From Clostridium sp. UBA699 (lineage in GTDB: Bacteria > Bacillota > Clostridia > Clostridiales > Clostridiaceae), in assembly GCA_002298915.1 (NCBI GenBank), contig DBML01000016.1:1-64000 (forward strand): a DNA stretch of 64,000 bases. The letters are read 5' to 3'. Both the position numbers and the translations under genes were made by a program. Position 1 is the first letter of the stretch, and each line of letters begins with the position of its first letter. The notes below the pieces were generated by a model. That model was not told the DNA's origin and did no database searches. It saw only the letters and a list, made by a program, of their open reading frames with translations. Shown here in pieces: positions 59,453 through 64,000 of the stretch.

Positions 59453-59866
59453 TCACTCTTTTTTCATTTTTTCAGCCTTAACTGCCGCCCTGCCTATCAT
59501 CTTCTCCGCCATCTTCTCGGCTTTCTTCTCGGCTTGTTCAATCGCCTTCTCCTTCATCTTCTCAGCTTTCTTTTCGGCCTTCTCCCCTGCTTTTATTATA
59601 AGCTTCTCTCCCTTTTTCTCGGCCTTTGCCTCCGCCTTAACCATGAGCTTGGCTGACTTGTCCTCAGGTGCCGCTTCAGGTTTTGCTTTAGGTTTCTCCT
59701 TGGCTTTTTCCTTCATGGTGTCCACCCTGTCCTCGATCTTGTCCTTGATATCCAAGGCTTTGTCCTCAGCCTTGTCCTTGAGCGTCTCGGCCAGGTCCTT
59801 CAGGTCCTCGGCCTTATCCATGACCTTGTCCACTGCCTTGTCCAAACTTTTCTTGAATTTTACCAT
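59453..59866 (-). CDS. Lys/Ala/Glu-rich amphipathic helical protein
   Basis: 137 residues, about two thirds Lys, Ala, Glu, Asp. Repeats such as AEDKALDIKDKIEDRVD and EKAEKKAEKMKEKA give 7- and 11-residue periodicities, as in LEA-like or apolipoprotein-like helices. No signal peptide or TM. It could coat DNA, membranes or polyphosphate granules (phasin/PHA-like), which is of interest since a polyphosphate polymerase lies upstream. No family recognised. AGGAGGTAGGTTC precedes the ATG. Confidence 0.65.
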   Translation of the reverse strand: MVKFKKSLDKAVDKVMDKAEDLKDLAETLKDKAEDKALDIKDKIEDRVDTMKEKAKEKPKAKPEAAPEDKSAKLMVKAEAKAEKKGEKLIIKAGEKAEKKAEKMKEKAIEQAEKKAEKMAEKMIGRAAVKAEKMKKE

Positions 59867-59888
59867 AAGAACCTACCTCCTAAATATA

Positions 59889-60275
59889 TTATTCCATCAG
59901 TTCTCTGCAGATGCCATTCCTTTCCTCCAACAGCTTCCTTATGCTCCTGCAGGCTTCTTTCGACTCCTGGATCCTTCCCTGCTCGACAAGCTTCTGCAGC
60001 TCCCCGAACGCCGCCTTAATTTCCTCCTCGATGTCTTCGATAGAAGAGCAGCTGACGGCCTCGCTGCCGTTTATGACGTCTATCAGCTCCTTAAGCTCCG
60101 CAGCCAGCTCCTCGTTCTTGTTCTTCATGCTGAGGACATTAACATAGACCTGTATCGTGTTGAGGAAAAACCTGTTTGGTTTGACCTCCTCTGTGGGCTT
60201 ATGTTTACCTGGCTTCTTCCTGATGTGGAGCAGCTCGAGAAGGTAGTCCCAAAAGCTTTTCTTTTTGCTATCCAT
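59889..60275 (-). CDS. Hypothetical coiled-coil protein
   Basis: 128 residues. Short basic N-terminus (SKKKSFWDYLLELLHIRKKPGKHK), then helical segments LAAELKELIDVINGSEAVS and IEEEIKAAFGELQKLVEQGRIQESKEACRSIRKLLEERN. No known domain. ATG 60275 behind AAAGGAGGAG; 22 bp before the Lys-rich gene on the same strand, probably one transcript. Function unknown. Confidence 0.65.
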   Translation of the reverse strand: MDSKKKSFWDYLLELLHIRKKPGKHKPTEEVKPNRFFLNTIQVYVNVLSMKNKNEELAAELKELIDVINGSEAVSCSSIEDIEEEIKAAFGELQKLVEQGRIQESKEACRSIRKLLEERNGICRELME

Positions 60276-60408
60276 GTGTGCACTCCTCCTTTGAGCTCCT
60301 TGAAAAGGGCAAAATTTCCGCATAATCCTTTATATTCATATTATAATTCTAATATCCGGACGTTACAATCATATTTATTGTAATATTTGCAATTTTCTGA
60401 TTTAGATG

Positions 60409-60449
60409 CAAAAAAAATACGGGCTTCACGTATATACCGTGAGCGCCCG
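60409..60449 (-). terminator. Terminator of the SHOCT gene
   Basis: CGGGCGCTCACG-GTATATA-CGTGAAGCCCG with a small internal mismatch, followed by TATTTTTTTT leftwards. Confidence 0.88.
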
Positions 60450-60473
60450 AAAATTTTGCCGATGCCGACCCTG

Positions 60474-60725
60474 CTATTTTTTGTCACCCATAAGAAGCTC
60501 CTTCATCCTGGAGTACTCTTCCTCGGTAATCTCTCCCCTTGCAAAACGCTCCTTAAGTATCGCAAGGGACCTGTCCCTTTCCAGCACATGGGTGCGGAAG
60601 TCGCTTTTGAGGTCGCTCCTCTTGAAGAACCTGTAGATTACGTAGACAAGAAGTCCTATGACAAGCAGTTTTATAACAAACATGAACCAAAATATGCCTA
60701 TGAAATAGTGCATTCCGTAGTACAT
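60474..60725 (-). CDS. SHOCT-domain membrane protein
   Basis: 83 residues. One TM (FIGIFWFMFVIKLLVIGLLVYVIY) and a C-terminal SHOCT helix pair, LKERFARGEITEEEYSRMKELL, a short oligomerisation motif common at C-termini. Role unknown; often near stress or metal genes. AGGAGGTGAAGG precedes the ATG. Confidence 0.85.
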   Translation of the reverse strand: MYYGMHYFIGIFWFMFVIKLLVIGLLVYVIYRFFKRSDLKSDFRTHVLERDRSLAILKERFARGEITEEEYSRMKELLMGDKK

Positions 60726-60884
60726 GAACCTTCACCTCCTTGATTTAAATTCATTATACCACCGGAGCTCCCACTATTTGTGTACGTTTTATGACAAAAT
60801 CATTATTTAATTTTAAACTTAAAGGATATTCCATTCCGGCGTGGAATTTAATAAACAAATGAAATGTGGAAGGACGTGTTGCAT

Positions 60885-61325
60885 ATGCCAAAGCTTAAGA
60901 TCCTTGTCCCCCTGGACGGCTCAGAAAGAAGCATGCACTCCATCGACTGGCTTAAGAGGTTCTTCGGGATCAGCCAGGCTAGCGTTACGCTTCTGAACGT
61001 CATAGAAATAACATCCCTGGGCATGCTGGACGAATACTTCATGCCTGGTGCGGCCCCCCAGGAAGGCCTCCCCTACGGCACCTTCAGCAAGAGGAGCGGC
61101 ATGATCCTCGATGAGGCCGGCAAGCTCCTTGAGGGCTACGAGGTTGAGAAGGTTTCAACGAGCGGCCTCAGCGCGGATGCTATACTGCGCATGGCCAAGG
61201 AGGGCGGCTTCGACATGATAGTCATGACAAAATCCAGCACAAAGGGCATCACGAGGTTCATGGGCTCGGTGACCACGAAGGTAGTCCGCGATTCCGAGGT
61301 GGCCGTGGCAGTGGTGCCTGACTAG
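60885..61325 (+). CDS. Universal stress protein (UspA family)
   Basis: 146 residues. LKILVPLDGSERSMHSIDWLKRF with the start of the Usp fold, SGLSADAILRMAKEGGFDMIVMTKSSTKGITRFMGSVTTKVVRDSEVAVAVV with the ATP-binding G-x2-G-x9-G(S/T)-like loop partly kept. Likely soluble stress protein. ATG 60885 (MPKLKIL); ribosome site GGAAGG is 11 bases away, so TTG 60879 remains possible. Convergent with the two-component operon. Confidence 0.9.
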   Translation: MPKLKILVPLDGSERSMHSIDWLKRFFGISQASVTLLNVIEITSLGMLDEYFMPGAAPQEGLPYGTFSKRSGMILDEAGKLLEGYEVEKVSTSGLSADAILRMAKEGGFDMIVMTKSSTKGITRFMGSVTTKVVRDSEVAVAVVPD

Positions 61326-61328
61326 CCC

Positions 61329-62660
61329 CTAGCTTTTGTGTTCAGGGGCTGTGAAATAGAATTCGCTTCCTTTTCCAAGGCTGCTCTCCACCCCGTAGCT
61401 GAAGCCGTGAAGCTTGAGCAGCTCGCTCGATATGGCCAGCCCGAGCCCCATGCCTCCGCTGCGGGCACCCTTGTAGTAGCGCTCCCATATGTGCTCAAGG
61501 TACGCCGGGGCTATCCCTGGCCCGTTGTCCTTGACGCTTATCCTTATCCCTTCCTCCGTTCTGGATGCGTTCAGGCTTATGACTCCGCAATCACCGCAGA
61601 ACTTGACGGCGTTTTCCAGGAAGTTGTAGACGATCCTGTGAAGGTACTTCCTGTCAGCAAGTATCTGCGCATCCTCATCGAGCAGGTTTATGCCAAGCTT
61701 CATGCTCTTCTTCTCCAGCTGCAGCTCGAAGGCTGAGGTGAAGCTTCCGAGGAAGCCGTTGACGCTCAGGCGCTCCATGTTCAGATCCTCCTTGCCGGAC
61801 TGCAGCTTCGAGAGCTCGAGAAGCTCCGTCACGAGGAAGTTCAGCCTGTCCACCTCGCTCAGGATCTCTCCAGTGTACCTCTCCCTCGTCTTATCGTCCG
61901 CAAGCCCGTCGTGGATCGCCTCGCTGTAGCCCCTTATGACGCTCAGAGGGGTTTTGAAATCGTGGGACACGTTTGCTATGAAGTCCCTCTGCATTATGAA
62001 CTTCTGCTCAAGGGACCCGGCCATGGTCTTCAGTGACTTTGCCAGGTCCTCTATCTCGTCTCCTGTGTCCACATTGACGTCCATTTCGAATTTCCCTTTC
62101 GTTATCTCCATGGACGCCTTCTGCAGTTCAATGACCGGCTCCGTTATCCTCTTTCCCAGATATGCCGATACCGGGATCGACAGGATAAGGGCTGTCGCGA
62201 ATATAACACCCAGTATGATGTAGGTGTACAGCATGTAGTTGGTCGAGAACCTGTTGTTCTGCACCACTACTATGTCGCCTGCGGCACCAGAATACCTGTA
62301 GTAAAGGAACTCCCCTCCCCTGAGCGTCTCGAACCTCCCCTTCTCGCGGAGGTTGTCGAAATCAAGGTTGAGCATGTAGCCCGACATGCCCATCATCATG
62401 CCTGTACCGGCAAGGTTTGTCACCCTTCCGTCCTCTATCAGGAACGCGTTGGAGAGCTGGTAGTCGGAAATCGTGCTGCTGTACTGGCCTCCCTCCTCCG
62501 CAGCCTTGTAAAGCTTCCCTGCAGCCTCCTTCATGTCACCGTACTGTATGTTTGTGTATATCACGGACAGGAATACGCTGCTCAGAATAATGCAGGTCAG
62601 GCCTACAACTGCGATGAGGCCCGTGAAGTACTTTATGAGCCTCTTTGTGAGTTTTCCCAT
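61329..62660 (-). CDS. Sensor histidine kinase
   Basis: 443 residues. TM1 near 10-32, external segment ~33-155 with MMMGMSGYMLN, TM2 near 160-182, HAMP (YLGKRITEPVIELQKAS), HisKA VSHDFKTPLSVIRGYSEAI with phospho-His, HATPase NFLENAVKFCGD, DNGPGIAP, MGLGLAIS. Partner of the regulator ahead of it (14 bp gap). ATG 62660 behind GGGGGATATGGC. Signal unknown; the divergent secreted DUF2680-like protein is a candidate target. Confidence 0.92.
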   Translation of the reverse strand: MGKLTKRLIKYFTGLIAVVGLTCIILSSVFLSVIYTNIQYGDMKEAAGKLYKAAEEGGQYSSTISDYQLSNAFLIEDGRVTNLAGTGMMMGMSGYMLNLDFDNLREKGRFETLRGGEFLYYRYSGAAGDIVVVQNNRFSTNYMLYTYIILGVIFATALILSIPVSAYLGKRITEPVIELQKASMEITKGKFEMDVNVDTGDEIEDLAKSLKTMAGSLEQKFIMQRDFIANVSHDFKTPLSVIRGYSEAIHDGLADDKTRERYTGEILSEVDRLNFLVTELLELSKLQSGKEDLNMERLSVNGFLGSFTSAFELQLEKKSMKLGINLLDEDAQILADRKYLHRIVYNFLENAVKFCGDCGVISLNASRTEEGIRISVKDNGPGIAPAYLEHIWERYYKGARSGGMGLGLAISSELLKLHGFSYGVESSLGKGSEFYFTAPEHKS

Positions 62661-62674
62661 GCCATATCCCCCAA

Positions 62675-63337
62675 TCACCGCTGCAGCTTGTAGCCAACGC
62701 CCCATACTGTCTTGAGGTGCTCGCTGCAGTACCTTATTTTTTCCCTGATGTTCTTGATGTGGGTGTCAACGGTCCTCGAATCGCCCATGTAGTCGAAGTC
62801 CCACACCTTGTCAAGGAGCTGCTCCCGCTTGAACACCTGGTCCGGGTTCTTGCAAAGGAAAAGCAGCAGGTCGAACTCCTTGGGCGTAAGGCTTATATCC
62901 TCGCCGCTGTCCGTTACGGTTCTCCTTGACTCCGAGACGGTCATGCTTCCCAGGACTATGTCAACCGAATCATCCTCCCGGCTCCTTATCCTCAGCTTCA
63001 CCCTCAGTATAAGCTCCTTCATGCTGAGAGGCTTGACCATGTAGTCCACCGCCCCGAGTTCAAGGCCGAATATCCGGTCCTCCTCCTCGCCCCTGGCCGT
63101 GGTCATTATGACAGGCGTGTCCCCCTTGCTCCTGATCTTCCTCAGCAGGGACCATCCGTCCTTCCCGGGCATCATGACGTCCAGGATGACAAGGTCGAAC
63201 TGCTCCCTTTCCAGGGCCTCCTCACCGGCTTCGCCGTCGTACGCAGTTTGGACCCCGTAACCCTCTTTCTCAAGATAGAGCTTTATGACGTCCGCAAGCT
63301 TTCTTTCGTCCTCCACAACGAGGATTCTGCCTTTCAT
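62675..63337 (-). CDS. OmpR-family response regulator
   Basis: 220 residues. Receiver: VVEDERKLADVIKLYLEKEGYGV, phospho-Asp in LVILDVMMPGKDGW, Lys in VDYMVKPLSMKELILRV. Winged helix: LTPKEFDLLLFLCKNPDQVFKREQLLDKVWDFD and DSRTVDTHIKNIREKI. Ten-odd base gap to its kinase. ATG 63337 behind GGAAGTGAG. Divergent from the secreted protein at 63455; the AT-rich intergenic ~115 bp may hold its binding site. Confidence 0.92.
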   Translation of the reverse strand: MKGRILVVEDERKLADVIKLYLEKEGYGVQTAYDGEAGEEALEREQFDLVILDVMMPGKDGWSLLRKIRSKGDTPVIMTTARGEEEDRIFGLELGAVDYMVKPLSMKELILRVKLRIRSREDDSVDIVLGSMTVSESRRTVTDSGEDISLTPKEFDLLLFLCKNPDQVFKREQLLDKVWDFDYMGDSRTVDTHIKNIREKIRYCSEHLKTVWGVGYKLQR

Positions 63338-63454
63338 CCGCTCACTTCCTTCCGCAGTTTTCACATTTTGCACACAATTTCTCCGTAAATCAATCAAATT
63401 ATTAGCTTATTATTTAATTATAAATCGAAATCAAAATTATGAGGAGAGATTTTT

Positions 63455-63955
63455 ATGAAAAAGAAAAATTTGGTTCTCGCGCTTACTATGACTCTTGTAC
63501 TTGGCCTTGGCGCAACCGCATTTGCTGCATCGAACAGCGGAAGAACTTCTTCGGATCCAGCGTACGGCTACAGGCACGGCACCTGCATGTCTGCTGGTTC
63601 GGGCTACGGCATGGGCAGGATCGACGGCTTCAGGGGCTACGACCTGCTGACAGAGCTCCTCAAGAGCAAGGGAGTTACAGACGAGCAGATAACAGCTGCA
63701 AGGGATTCCGGGAAGACACTCGTCGACCTCCTGCACGATAAGGGAGTAACCGATGAGCAGATAAAGACCTACATGCTGGAGCAGAGGACTAAGCTGATCG
63801 ACGAGGCGCTTACTGCCGGAAAAATCACCGAGGATCAGGCAGCCGACATGAAGGAAAGGCTGGCAGAGAATTCAGCTAACTGCGTACCTGGACAAGGCTA
63901 CGGGAGAGAGAATCGCCAGAACGGCGGCTGCGGGATGTACCGCAACGCAGACTAA
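63455..63955 (+). CDS. Secreted DUF2680/YckD-like protein
   Basis: 166 residues. Signal peptide KKKNLVLALTMTLVLGLGATAFA, then a Gly/Tyr-rich linker and a helical region with a repeated KGVTDEQI (residues ~72 and ~94) and LIDEALTAGKITEDQAADMKERL, as in DUF2680 proteins. Ends with a Cys/Gly/Asn-rich tail. Extracellular function unknown. Good GAGGAGAG site. Divergent from the two-component genes. Confidence 0.75.
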   Translation: MKKKNLVLALTMTLVLGLGATAFAASNSGRTSSDPAYGYRHGTCMSAGSGYGMGRIDGFRGYDLLTELLKSKGVTDEQITAARDSGKTLVDLLHDKGVTDEQIKTYMLEQRTKLIDEALTAGKITEDQAADMKERLAENSANCVPGQGYGRENRQNGGCGMYRNAD

Positions 63956-63970
63956 CTTCTTCACATCAGA

Positions 63971-63999
63971 AAGACGCTATGCCATTCATAGCGTCTTTT
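63971..63999 (+). terminator. Terminator of the secreted DUF2680-like gene
   Basis: AAGACGCTATG-CCATT-CATAGCGTCTT, perfect 11-bp stem with TTTTC. Confidence 0.9.
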
Positions 64000-64000
64000 C

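Overview
This window comes from a Gram-positive, low-to-moderate GC anaerobe of the Clostridia. Supporting signs are strong AGGAGG ribosome binding sites, frequent TTG and GTG starts, short hairpin plus U-tract terminators, an S-box (SAM-I) riboswitch, MprF, rubredoxin-type and ferritin-like proteins, and a probable HesB-like selenoprotein gene. No rRNA, tRNA or CRISPR array is visible.

Layout. 1-6.4 kb: 5' part of a PucR-type regulator, an AhpD-like protein, a frameshifted small gene, an MFS exporter, a DUF2207 membrane protein and LemA. 6.4-20.7 kb: a strikingly AT-rich defence island transcribed leftwards as one tightly overlapping operon: C5 cytosine methyltransferase (DrmMII-like), AIPR protein, DrmE-like protein, NERD-SF1 helicase fusion, DrmA-like helicase, DrmB-like DUF1998 protein, a small ORF and a Vsr endonuclease. 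It reads as a class 2 DISARM variant with no PLD nuclease (DrmC) but with AIPR, NERD-helicase and Vsr added. A NERD-gene remnant marks its left edge and a decayed modD gene its right edge.

20.7-35.9 kb: C-GCAxxG-C-C protein, AI-2E-type transporter, HIT protein, ferritin-like protein, CoA-disulfide reductase/rhodanese fusion, H+-type P-type ATPase, ferredoxin, rhodanese. A two-component system follows, flanked by two Gln/Asn-rich secreted proteins that share a 22-bp upstream element. Then come a methyltransferase and an ArsR-HesB operon. The HesB gene carries an in-frame TGA at the Sec position with a SECIS-like hairpin, and a 1-nt frameshift in an A7 run. A near-identical 37-bp putative operator precedes both the rhodanese and the arsR gene.

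36-46 kb: MprF, an NMT1/SsuA-type ABC transporter, DUF3841, cupin, topoisomerase III and two CDGSH paralogues. 46.1-50.5 kb: an aromatic amino acid operon (DAHP synthase, TyrA-PheA fusion, AroE, AroK). It is preceded by a leader peptide with 12 aromatic residues in 17 and a terminator, so it looks like a transcription attenuator. 50.6-55.4 kb: RidA, tandem pyruvate-kinase-C-like proteins, SAM riboswitch plus MetA, and a FetAB-type exporter. 55.5-64 kb: a CotH kinase / VTC polyphosphate polymerase / DUF4956 cluster, Lys/Glu-rich helical proteins, a SHOCT protein, a universal stress protein and a second two-component system divergent from a secreted DUF2680-like protein.

Coordinates of many starts were moved to the codon served by the visible ribosome binding site. 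Functions are inferred from motifs and family memory, with no database search.
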